From positions 62,001 through 126,000 of the forward strand of contig JAFKAC010000092.1 in assembly GCA_025766275.1 (NCBI GenBank): a stretch of DNA of 64,000 nucleotides. Direction: 5' to 3'. The position numbers were made by a program, and so were the translations under genes. This document shows, piece by piece, positions 41,086-49,189 of the stretch (its first letter is position 1; each line of letters starts with the position of its first letter). The notes below the pieces were generated by a model, which saw only the letters and a list, made by a program, of their open reading frames with translations, ran no database searches and was not told where the DNA came from. This DNA comes from Lactarius indigo. Lineage: Eukaryota; Basidiomycota; Agaricomycetes; Russulales; Russulaceae.

Positions 41086-43052
41086 AAATCTTGTAGTATC
41101 AGGTCCTTTACTTCATCTGGTGCGTTCGCGACCCCGGTGAGCCACTCCTTGGCACGTTCTTCCGCAGTTTTACTAGTGGAGGCAGCCTGTATCTGGGCTG
41201 GCGGTAACTCCTGCGCGTAATAGTCGGTTTCGGTTGTACGAATATTCGAGGGCCCGGCAGTTTGCGGCTGCCACTGCCGGGGTTGTCTGGGATGGGGACA
41301 ATTTCGTGAGAGATGTCCTGGTGCGTGACAGTTATAGCATAACACCGTCCTGAGATCTCGTCGCGAGCCTCCTCTTCCTCGTCCTCTTACTCCTGGTCCT
41401 CCTCTTGGCGGGAAGGGAGGTTGGTTTGTGTATGGTGGTTTGCCGTAGTCAATCTCTTCCGACCCCGCTAATCTTGCTTTTGTTCGATCGGCCGAGGTGT
41501 CCATTGCCCATGGGTTTGCGAGATTTTGTGGGACGGTCCACCCTGCGTTGCCTGTCTTCTTGGGCTTCGTATCCTTATATTCATCTACTCTTGCTCGGAT
41601 GTGGATGTAGTTGCGTTGTCGACGGAGTGTTGCTCGCTTCCACTCGTCGAAGGTTTCTGGCTCGTCCAGGTCGTAGGTCTTCTCGTATAGTTTTTTGGGT
41701 AACCCCTTCGTGAATAAGTCGATGGTCTGGGGGTCGTTGAGGCGATAGCCGGCTTTTCTGACGGCTTCTTCAAACTCGTTGACGTATTTGTTGATATCTC
41801 CATCGACCATTTTGAGTCCCTTCCTCAACAGGGCTTGAGCTTGTTCTCGTTCGAGGGTATTGACGAACCTTTGGTTAAACCCCTCTGCCACTGCATTCCA
41901 CAGATCTCTTGTGTATTGATCTATTCCTCGTTGTATTTGTCGGTTGAGCCACTTGAGGTACGAGAGCACCCATTCGCTGACTGATACCCCCTTGATATAA
42001 GAGAGGAAAAGGAGGCATCGTCGATAGTCGTTGCGCATGACAGGGGTATCAAGGTTCATCCCCCAGTATACGTGCCATTGCGTGAGGAACGAGTCGACCT
42101 TAGTACGATCTCCGTCGAAAATAGTGGGAGGTTCACCGGTTAATTTCTCGTGTCCGCCTGCTGGGGGTCCTCTACCTCCGCCTGGTGGGCCTCCTCCTCT
42201 GCCGGGTGGGCCTCCTTCTCCCCCCGGTGGGTTCCTTGGAATATCTGGTGGGTTTCCTCCTCCACCCGGTCGTCGGGGAAAGTCCCCTCCCGGAGGTCCT
42301 CCCCATCCTGGCGGGGGGTCGAGCGATAATCCTCGTCTTGGTCCGTCTCCTGACGGAGGGTCGCCTTGATCGGGTCCAATAGCCCGAAAGATTGCTGCGT
42401 CGTCTGCGGTCATACGATGCCCAGTTTCAGGATTAATGGGCATGAGGTTCTGCTGCGATTCTTGTCTGATTGCTTCAGCGGCGTCTCGCGCTGCTTGTTC
42501 TCTTACGGCCATGATTTCTTCTGCCGTCATCGTGGTTGTTGCCATTTCTGCCCCAGGGGATCGTACGTGAATGACTTCTGGTTGTTCCGAGATGTGTAAA
42601 GACTCAGCTTGTTGGATGGTGTATTGCTCGATAGGTCCAACGCTTGCGGGTTGGTTCTCTTCGCTTTGCTCCTCTTCTTCGGTTTCTTCGCTGACTGCTT
42701 CTCCAGTGGAGTGTTCTCGTATCTGGCCGTCAATGGGCCCCCAATCGGCGCGTGAATTGAGTTCTCGCGCGTCAATGTCGCACTGGTACTGCCTTCCTGC
42801 TGGTCTAACGACGTCCCAGCGGTGGTCTATGGGGTTCCACGTAATTTCCACCCAGCACAAGTGGTCGAAGTTGAACTCAACAGGTCTAAATCTTGTAGGT
42901 CCGTTGAACTCCACAAAGTATCCGGTTTCGTCTCCTCGGTCTCTCCACCTAGCTGCTCCTAGAAATCTAGTTGGTACGTTGCGATCCCCTCTTCGTTCCA
43001 GATAGTAAGGACGGAAGTTCGTCCACTGGTCTCTGGTGTTGACAGTCGCCAC
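41055..43052 (-). CDS. G5 gag
   Basis: About 665 aa, closely similar to G2 gag: N-terminal module (FLGAARWRDRGDETGYFVEF), acidic linker, Gly/Pro tract (PPGRGGGPPGGGRGPPAGG), capsid region (FDGDRTKVDSFLTQW, LFTKGLPKKLYEKTYDL), zinc knuckle CYNCHAPGHLSRNCP. No internal stop. The frame starts at GTG, with no ATG at the corresponding place, exactly as in G2. It ends at TGA (complement 41055-41057), 10 bases after the slippery heptamer. Confidence 0.92.
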   Translation of the reverse strand: MATVNTRDQWTNFRPYYLERRGDRNVPTRFLGAARWRDRGDETGYFVEFNGPTRFRPVEFNFDHLCWVEITWNPIDHRWDVVRPAGRQYQCDIDARELNSRADWGPIDGQIREHSTGEAVSEETEEEEQSEENQPASVGPIEQYTIQQAESLHISEQPEVIHVRSPGAEMATTTMTAEEIMAVREQAARDAAEAIRQESQQNLMPINPETGHRMTADDAAIFRAIGPDQGDPPSGDGPRRGLSLDPPPGWGGPPGGDFPRRPGGGGNPPDIPRNPPGGEGGPPGRGGGPPGGGRGPPAGGHEKLTGEPPTIFDGDRTKVDSFLTQWHVYWGMNLDTPVMRNDYRRCLLFLSYIKGVSVSEWVLSYLKWLNRQIQRGIDQYTRDLWNAVAEGFNQRFVNTLEREQAQALLRKGLKMVDGDINKYVNEFEEAVRKAGYRLNDPQTIDLFTKGLPKKLYEKTYDLDEPETFDEWKRATLRRQRNYIHIRARVDEYKDTKPKKTGNAGWTVPQNLANPWAMDTSADRTKARLAGSEEIDYGKPPYTNQPPFPPRGGPGVRGRGRGGSRRDLRTVLCYNCHAPGHLSRNCPHPRQPRQWQPQTAGPSNIRTTETDYYAQELPPAQIQAASTSKTAEERAKEWLTGVANAPDEVKDLILQDLWGKEGFWSA

Positions 43053-43060
43053 AATGAAAT

Positions 43061-43071
43061 ATCTTGGTCTT
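43061..43071 (-). promoter_or_regulatory. G5 primer binding site (self-priming type)
   Basis: On the minus strand AAGACCAAGAT, two bases inside the 5' LTR, complementary to ATCTTGGTCTT in the LTR (complement of 43264-43274). The TATTTAA box on the minus strand is at about 43302-43309. Confidence 0.75.
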
Positions 43072-43073
43072 AA

Positions 43074-43556
43074 TGTAACGCCGTCACAGCGTCAGCTCGA
43101 CTAGAGCTCGGTAAGGCGACTTGGTGACTTAGCTGATCACGCACTAAGGCGTATGGCACGAAGGCTTCTTCTAGATATTCGAAGATACTAGTAAGATGAC
43201 GGCACTCCTACTCAGAGCGGAGGCGAAGCGAAAATGCGAGAGTCAAGAAAGTGACGATTGAAGAAGACCAAGATGGCGTGTCTTGGTCTTCTGCCGCTAT
43301 CTTAAATACAAAAGAGCAGGCTTTCAAGCGCTGCTATGAGTCACAGTATCGTAGCGTCCAACGAGTCGCGTAAGTATCGCAATCCTAATACTACTACTAC
43401 TAGTATTAGGATCGAGTCAGAGTCCAGTCAGCTATCACGCGCAATCTCCTATCGTACTACATCGTAAAGCCCTAAGGCCGTAAGTCCGTGACTAATTTAC
43501 CTTACCGCCGTAGTCACAACCGGTACAGTAAGGGTCCAATATGCGAAACCGTAACA
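43074..43556 (-). repeat. G5 5' LTR
   Basis: 483 bp. Flanked on the right by the CATGC duplication (43557-43561). Confidence 0.95.
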
Positions 43557-44552
43557 CATGCCACTGAGTGAGGAATGCTTCGACTTTGGCGCGTTCTCCG
43601 TCAAACACTGTAGGTGCTTCGCCAGCTAATTTGTTACTTGGAGGGGGAATAAGAGGGCCTGCACCTGGTAATCCTCCTCCCGGAGGTCCTCCTCCTGGTG
43701 GTCCTCCTGGGAACCCTCCAGGGAATCCTTCGAACCCTGGTCTTCTTGGTGGGGGTCCTCCACCTCCTCCTCCTCCAGGCAGGTCGCCAGGGAGTCTACC
43801 TCCTCCGCTGGGAGGGTCGGCTACGTCGGGTCCAATGGCGCGATGGATTGTTACATCATCATCGGTCATTCGATGACCCGTATACGGGTTGATAGGAGCT
43901 AAATTAGCTTGTGATTCTTCTGTAATGCGTCTTTGTTCTTCTAGGGCGATCTGATCCCTTGCTTCACTGGTGAGGTATACTTCTTCTTGGGTAATGGTAG
44001 TTGTTGCCATTGCGACTGCTGGACTGCGAATGTGGATTACTTCTGGCTCGGGTTGATGAATAGTTAGCGACTCAGTTTGTTGTATGATGTGGTCGCCAAT
44101 AGCTCCTAGGCTCGCTTCTTCTGCTGGTGTTGTTCCCCGACTTGGTGATTGTTGACTATCAGAGGTTTCTTCTCCGCTGACTCCTTTGTCGGTGTGCTCT
44201 CGTGCTTGTCCGTCAATAGGGCCGTAATCTGCGCGGCTATTAAGCTCTCGTGCGTCGATATCGCAGTTGTAGCTTCTTCCTGCTGGTCGTACAATGTCCC
44301 AGCGATGATCTACAGGGTTCCAAGTAACCTCGACCCAACAGAGATGTTCAAAGTTAAACTCAACGGGTCAGAAACGGTTAGGACCGTTAAATTCTACGAA
44401 ATATCCAGTGTCTTCTCCTCGTTCTCTCCACTGAGCTGCTCCTAAGAATCTTGTTGGTACGTTGCGATCTCCTCGTCGTTCAATGTGATAGGGATGGAAG
44501 GACGTCCACTGGTCTCTAGTCGAGTATGCCACGATGAAGATCTTGGTCTTAA
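43557..44552 (-). pseudogene. G4 gag, N-terminal part (right of G5)
   Basis: Homologous to the start of G2 gag (STRDQWTSFHPYHIERRGDR, FLGAAQWRERGEDTGYFVEF), then TGA at 44368-44370 where an Arg codon is expected, then PVEFNFEHLCWVEVTWNP, a Gly/Pro-rich tract and FDGERAKVEAFLTQW up to the G5 insertion. The nonsense codon would leave about 60 residues. Confidence 0.85.
44540..44550 (-). promoter_or_regulatory. G4 primer binding site (self-priming type)
   Basis: On the minus strand AAGACCAAGAT, two bases from the 5' LTR, complementary to ATCTTGGTCTT (complement of 44780-44790). That site is about 30 bases downstream of a TGTATAAG box (about 44819-44826). Confidence 0.72.
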
Positions 44553-45056
44553 TGTTACGCTCCACCGGCGTTGGTCCGACTTGGACTTCTAGAGGGGCGT
44601 AGCCGACTTAGTAAAGGCGAATGGGGGTCACGTGTTAACCCAACGCAAGCTGAACAGGGGCCCACTTGGCACACTCTGCAGCGAAAGGATGGAAGATAAG
44701 TATCCCTTGGTAGATACAAGTAGAGGCACGCTTAGTCCGAGACCAAGGCAAGATGGACGAGTCAATTGGTGGATTGAAGAAGACCAAGATGGGGACTCTT
44801 GGTCTTCCGAGTCAACTACTTATACAGGTACGCGCGGGCTTTAAAGCGCCGCTGGAATAGTAAGCAACCAATAGCGTAACTAGCTTGAACCCTAGTACAG
44901 CTATCCTAGGAATGAGTCATACATGAGTCACAATCACATGCGAACTACTATGCTGACTGATGCGATGTAAGAGTCCATGACTAATGCTGATACCGGACTG
45001 TAGTCATAACCGGTCGTGAGTTGTGTGTAATGAGTCGTCAAGTTCGTACCGTAACA
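44553..45056 (-). repeat. G4 5' LTR
   Basis: 504 bp, matching 29508-30011 with about five differences. Followed by CTTGA and the remainder of the G3 LTR. Confidence 0.95.
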
Positions 45057-45061
45057 CTTGA

Positions 45062-45172
45062 GCCACGAAACCCCCGACTTTGACTTAGTCCTTGACTAAG
45101 TCTCGACTCTACTTGCCCTTGCCTTGGGCCCGAACTCGAACGTGTCACGGACGGTCCGTTGGAACCGTGACA
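45062..45172 (+). repeat. G3 3' LTR, second part
   Basis: Last 111 bases of the G3 3' LTR. 278 + 111 = 389, equal to the 5' LTR. One visible difference: CGTGTC here, CGCGTC in the 5' copy. Confidence 0.93.
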
Positions 45173-45525
45173 CCATGGCAGTAAGTCATTTTCAATTAAC
45201 TATTTGGTATTGTACTAATCTGAATTATTAGCTCTATGCCACCCTCTATGAGTGGCGCACTGGCGAGCAGCAAGTTACGGAGTTCTCAGCCAATACCTAT
45301 CTCGACGTTTATTTGGGGCATGTTAACACCCTCAACCACATCAGTGTGAACCGGGAGGGTGTGTATCATATCATGATGGTGGACATATTCGCCCAAGCCA
45401 AGTGAGTCACGGTTCAATTCTTTATTACCCATATACTACAGCACACTGATCTGGCACAGTAGCCACTCCCTAGGAAGCGTGAACCCAGCACAACCCATTG
45501 CCGAACTCGACCTTGAAGCACTTGA

Positions 45526-46266
45526 TGTCACGAACCCCCTACTACTTTTCCCTTCTTGTCCTTATCTGATCCATCTCCTTTCCTGACTATTACCTTTCTT
45601 GAACCTATGCTTCCCCCTTATCTGATCATTCTAGCACCTTCTGTGCTATTCCTGTCCACCCTTCTTCTTGCCTTGCTGGCATGACACCATCTTGCACGAT
45701 GTTGACACCATCTTGCCAGCACATTATTCTATCTATAGCAACCAGTAGCATTATGCGCTCAGGCGCAATCCTGTACTATATAAGGAACCCTGTAGTGCGC
45801 CTTAGCTCCTTAGCTTTGGCTTAATCAACTATCTGCGTTGTATCTCCATTGACTCCTTGAGTGCCTCAGCCCCTTCAGCACTCAAGCCCTTGACCCAGAA
45901 CCTCTGACCCTTGACCCTTATCCTCTTTGGGTCATTCCCCTCTCAGCCTCTGTGCAGGCTTCCCCTTGACTTCGCTCTTACCCTCTTTCTGTCTTACTGG
46001 TCAGCCCAGTGACACGTGACCTTTGGACTTAGGCCTCTGAGCTCGTCCATTGCCATACGACTCAGTCACCTCTGTGCAGGGACTGTTACAGACCGACCTT
46101 TCCCACCTTAGCATAGGGGGATTGCCATTGACTCAGCTACCTTGCTACAGGGGCTGTTACAGAAGACCTTAGGAGTCGCTGCACACAGTGCCAATCCGAC
46201 TTGGCTGTCGACTGCCACGTGACAGGAAGCCATTACAGAAGACCACGCCCCCGCAGAGGTGTGACA
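45526..46266 (+). mobile_element. Solo LTR in the last codon of the DUF6532 gene
   Basis: 741 bp, TGTCACGAACC...GGTGTGACA, flanked by CTTGA (45521-45525 and 46267-46271). A TATATAAG-type box lies near 45777. Without it the host frame ends CTT-GAA-TAG. A run of direct 14-bp repeats (GACACCATCTTGC-like) is present near 45683-45720. It is not closely similar to the other LTRs in the window. Confidence 0.9.
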
Positions 46267-46275
46267 CTTGAATAG

Positions 46276-46675
46276 TGAAACACAAATGGCATTGGTCATA
46301 AGTCTGAGGTGTACAATATTTGCCCGATATTGATCTTTCCGGTTCTTTTTTTTAAAAAACACAAAAACAAAAAAACGACTCCTTTCGGTTTAATTAAATA
46401 AACACAAAAAAATATTTTGGCAGTTCTCGCTTAGTCATATTTGTACACAATATATGCCCGCTTTTCTGATCACTGTGCCTGTCAGTCAAACTGTCGGTTC
46501 CTTAGGTGATCTGGATCTATAAAGTTCGGTTCGGACCAGTTCTCATTGGTACTGGTGCAATAATATTGTGAAAATCATAGCTTCTAAGTGGGCGCTTTAG
46601 TAATCATTTTTCGGACATTATCACTGCGGTATCGCCACAATAGGTGTGGTGCTTTAGTAACCCGTTTTTGGACAT
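46276..46675. other. 3' flank of the DUF6532 gene, inside the transposon
   Basis: About 400 bases, A/T-rich at 46345-46440, with no gene seen. It probably holds the 3' end of the DUF6532 transcript. Confidence 0.4.
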
Positions 46676-46816
46676 TATCACTACGGGATCACTACGGGAT
46701 CACTACAGTATTGCTACGGGATCGCTACATTATCACTACAGTATTGCTACAGGATCGCTACAGTATTGCTACGGGATCGCTACAGTATTGCTACAGGATC
46801 GCTACAGTATCGCTTA
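46676..46816 (+). repeat. Subterminal minisatellite (11/22-bp units)
   Basis: About 12 units of 11-12 bases alternating GATCGCTACAG and TATTGCTACGG forms. It lies just inside the right inverted repeat, so it is likely the right subterminal array of the DNA transposon. Confidence 0.7.
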
Positions 46817-46864
46817 AATACGTGTGGCAAGATAATTGTGATAATCTAGCTACCAGTAGCTCCG

Positions 46865-46903
46865 ATTATCACCAATTATCACAGGAGGTTTTCCCTGATG
46901 CGG
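46865..46903 (-). repeat. Right terminal inverted repeat
   Basis: Inverted copy of 2017-2055, 35 of 39 positions equal; 46884-46903 is the exact reverse complement of 2017-2036. Confidence 0.65.
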
Positions 46904-47212
46904 ACTCCACGTCGTAGCTGGATGGGTCAAATATGGTAAGCTGACCCATGACTGCATCAGTCTGCATGACCTGCGCCACATCAGCGCCGTGATGCTCCGT
47001 GTGTTACTAGTATCGCCGGTGGCATGCTTGGCCACATATAACTGGGACACATGACCATTCGAGCACTTGACCATTTGAGGCATCTTCGAAGCGCCTTTAT
47101 TGGCCGAGCAGCGGCCGAGGCTCAAGGCCAAATTTCAAAATTCTCGACTTGTCAGTTGTGACGGAGAGAGTTCTGGTCTCCTTGCGCCGGTCCTTGCGTA
47201 CCTTTCCACTCG
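46904..47212. other. Flank and promoter of the first PLAC8 gene
   Basis: No gene. It contains a block (GGGACACATGACCATT, 47046-47061) that recurs, decayed, upstream of the later PLAC8 copies, so it belongs to the duplicated unit. Confidence 0.45.
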
Positions 47213-47283
47213 TATAAAAGGCCATCATGACGACTTGCCGGGGACAATAGCCTTGTTCTCCACTGCACCTCCACCATTTTGAC

Positions 47284-47954
47284 ATGCCAACCGATACCAA
47301 GGATCCTATCAGTTCCCAACCCCAAGTACGCGTCCAAGTAGCTCCGTCCAGTAGAGGGTGGTTAAGCATTTTCGTTTTCACCATAAAAATCAGGCAACTG
47401 CTCCAATGGCAGCGGGTGGAAACAGGAATGCCTTAAATCGTGAGGTAGCAGTGGACGGCCAGCGTGACTGGAGCTTTGGTTTGTTCGACTGCACCTCCGA
47501 GTGTGGCCTTTGTACGACGATTACCCTGGCTGAACTCTGTTGTATGCTGGCTGACCCAGTTTCCCCGGCAGGCTGCTGGGCCACCTGGTGCCCTTGCGTC
47601 GTCCATTCTAAAAACAAACAGCGCTTCCGACATCTGCAGATTCGAGGCACTCCTCTCCCGGGTGGGGGTGAAAGATTCAATGACACTTGTTGCATTTATG
47701 GCTTCTTAGTTCCCACCGGTTACGCCTGGATCTTGAATGTACGTTGGGTTGGTGGCTGACTGAAAGTGGAGTCACTTAATCAAGGCGTTCAGATTGATAC
47801 CCGCACGAACATACGCGCACGCTACAGCATTCGTGGGGGTTACATAAATGATACCTTCACGACTTGGTGTTGTCGTTCTTGTTCGCTCACGCAGGAGCGT
47901 CGTGAAATCGAGCTGGAGGAGAACAGTTTCGAAGGGTTTCCTCAATCCAAGTAA
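47284..47954 (+). CDS. PLAC8-family Cys-rich protein 1
   Basis: Exons 47284-47337, 47394-47511, 47572-47738 and 47793-47954, all GT-AG, giving 166 aa. The PLAC8 family is a small Cys-rich family linked in animals and plants to cell size, metal transport or ER/plasma membrane roles; the fungal function is not established. Hallmarks: DWSFGLFDCTSECGLCCWAT, WCPCVVHSKNKQRFRHL, a Cys pair with a short hydrophobic stretch (CCIYGFLVPTGYAWIL), then RARYSIRGG and CCRSCSLTQERREIELEE. TATAAAAG at 47213-47220 is 71 bases upstream of the ATG. The first exon (MPTDTKDPISSQPQVRVQ) is chosen because its splice to ATAPM is conserved in all copies. Confidence 0.85.
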
Positions 47955-49189
47955 ATAGCTCTAAAAACTTACTTAGTACCTTTTCTTGTATGATTAACTG
48001 CACATCGTCGTAGGTGAGATTGACTCATATTCCGAATCGTGAGGAGGCTGTTATCGACTAATAGTAGCCAAGGACCAAGAAAGAAGGGGCTGGCTCAGGT
48101 ACAGAAAAATTAGTCCGCTAGGACTTAAGAGTCTGGACGGCTGCGTTGGGGCATGAAATTCAGGTTGGACTGTTGGTGATTTGACTGAAAACCCTGCTTT
48201 GTTGTGGATATCGGTATCATTCGTGACTGCAAGCGGTGACAAACGTGTCAATCTCATCAATCTCAACCACAGGCACATGACTCAAAAAAATTAATCCATA
48301 CAGTACGTCTGATACTAGTATTGATCATCAGCATAAAACGGTGCTGGAGTGGTGCTGGGCCATCGCCAAGGCCATCGCCGCCTGCTCTTGACGGAAGTCA
48401 ACGTTAAATTTGCAATTGGAACGAGGAAATTTAACGTCTAAGCAAATACCTAGAGAAATACGACGTGTTGTGCTCACTTGCAGTTGCAGTCGTTGACAGG
48501 AAGGAAAAGACTGGATTCAGTCCGTGTCTGAGTCTGAGATTTACTTATGGACCGCTATGGACTGAGGAGTGGCACGTGATCCGAATTTCTCATCCGTCGG
48601 TCGGCGTCAGTGCGTCGGTGGCGTTGGAGTTACGATGCTGCAACTCCTCTTATTTGCCACGTCCTAACCGTTTCTTTGGACATTCTGCGGAATCAAAGTG
48701 CGTTTATTTATTTTTTAGCTGATCCCGCGCAAGAGCTCTTAAGATTATTTATAGAGGTTTGATAGTCCCATATGTACGCGGTCGTGGTGGCGAACAACTT
48801 GAACTTGGCCGGGTTTCCGCTCGATAACATCTCAGCTGAAATGTATCAGACTCGAGTTGATGCCGCCATGAAGAAATTGTGGCTGTCATCGTTCCTATCT
48901 CATTCTACCCTCGAATTTATTCCCACACTTCGACATCACCATAAAAGCTCTCACTGGCACACCGTTCCAGTCACCAGGGCTCCCTGAACCTCGAGCTTTC
49001 CTCGTCTTACAAATCCTTTGTATCATTACACTGTCATAACACCGTCCTGGAAATCTCCTGTAATTTGAACAATGCCTCTGTATTCTCTGTACTCATCCTC
49101 GTCCCCCCCTTGACGGCCTTGCAATTCCGCACGTTGCAACGACATGCACGTGAAACACTCTTGGTTTCTGTCCTATTGAACTAAGAGGG
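47955..49189. other. Spacer between PLAC8 copy 1 and the sedolisin remnant
   Basis: The first 350 bases (a motif like TTCCGAATCGTGAGGAGGC near 48030) recur after PLAC8 copies 2, 3 and 5, so they are duplicated 3' flank. A short ORF at 48772-48987 has no recognisable domain but could be an N-terminal exon of the sedolisin remnant. Confidence 0.4.

Larger units (their letters stand above)
35821..43556 (-). mobile_element. G5: gypsy chromovirus nested in G4 gag
   Basis: Two 483-bp LTRs (35821-36303 and 43074-43556) that look identical on inspection, flanked by CATGC (35816-35820 and 43557-43561). This is the youngest and innermost element. Minus-strand orientation. Same family as G2 in gag and pol, with related but longer LTRs. 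The LTR contains a palindrome CCTAATACTA / TAGTATTAGG around ACTACTAC repeats (36133-36159). Confidence 0.95.
29508..45056 (-). mobile_element. G4: gypsy chromovirus inserted in the G3 LTR, hosting G5
   Basis: Two 504-bp LTRs (29508-30011 and 44553-45056). The flanks CTTGA (29503-29507, 45057-45061) are the target duplication. Minus-strand orientation: 5' LTR on the right. Its own length without G5 is about 7.8 kb. I see about five LTR differences, most at CpG. The polypurine tract (complement of 30012-30025) precedes the 3' LTR. gag is inactivated by two stops, an indel and the G5 insertion, while pol is open throughout. Confidence 0.95.
22464..45172 (+). mobile_element. G3: LTR element carrying a BTB domain, hosting G4 and G5
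   Basis: The LTRs are 389 bp: 22464-22852, and a 3' copy split by G4 into 29230-29507 and 45062-45172. They differ at one CpG site that I can see. The flanks CCACG (22459-22463) and CCATG (45173-45177) form a target duplication with one C to T change. The polypurine tract AGAAAGGGGGC precedes the 3' LTR. The internal part is 6.4 kb: a leader, a long frame with a single TAG, hairpins, and no recognisable YMDD reverse transcriptase or DDE integrase. It is probably mobilised by other elements. The insertion is in a coding exon of the DUF6532 gene. Confidence 0.9.
21335..46275 (+). pseudogene. DUF6532-type gene, 5'-truncated and split by G3 and a solo LTR
   Basis: Exons by GT-AG and frame: 21335-21367 (uncertain), 21421-21607, 21655-22001, 22057-22215, 22260-22463 continuing at 45178-45180 after G3, 45232-45401, 45460-45525 continuing at 46267-46275 after a solo LTR. 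The conserved part reads VRSVLQDAVEYMRAYLVLTD, TFPDTTDAISFARDSLMTAA, RVIQKQLNGYNYTFPYAML, RPYRNDRIISVIRDLYFAGG, MVALVAT then ALYATLYEWRTGE, FSANTYLDVYLGHVNTL and a final AELDLEALE. I recognise this as the DUF6532 family of Agaricomycetes; the biochemical role is unknown to me. Apart from the insertions the exons carry no stops, so the damage is recent. G2 removed the 5' end. The solo LTR only swaps the last residue for a short tail ending at a TGA around 45587. Confidence 0.72.
2017..46903. mobile_element. Composite Plavaka-type DNA transposon swollen by nested LTR elements
   Basis: The block starts and ends with inverted repeats (2017-2055 and 46865-46903; 35 of 39 positions agree, the outer 20 are identical). 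Just inside each end are subterminal repeat arrays, as is usual in CACTA-like elements. Between the ends lie a Plavaka transposase gene (minus strand, leftward) and a DUF6532-type gene (plus strand, rightward), a divergent two-gene layout. Subtracting five complete or chimeric LTR elements and two solo LTRs leaves roughly 5.1 kb, a normal size for a transposon of this kind, although the centre (the 5' parts of both genes) is missing next to G2. No target-site duplication is obvious outside the repeats. That Plavaka and DUF6532 share one element is inferred from the terminal repeats. Confidence 0.6.

Noticed and set aside
2017..46903. Helitron end hairpins as an explanation of the shared 39-bp sequence
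   Set aside because: The two copies are inverted relative to each other and have no CTRR end, whereas Helitrons lack terminal inverted repeats.
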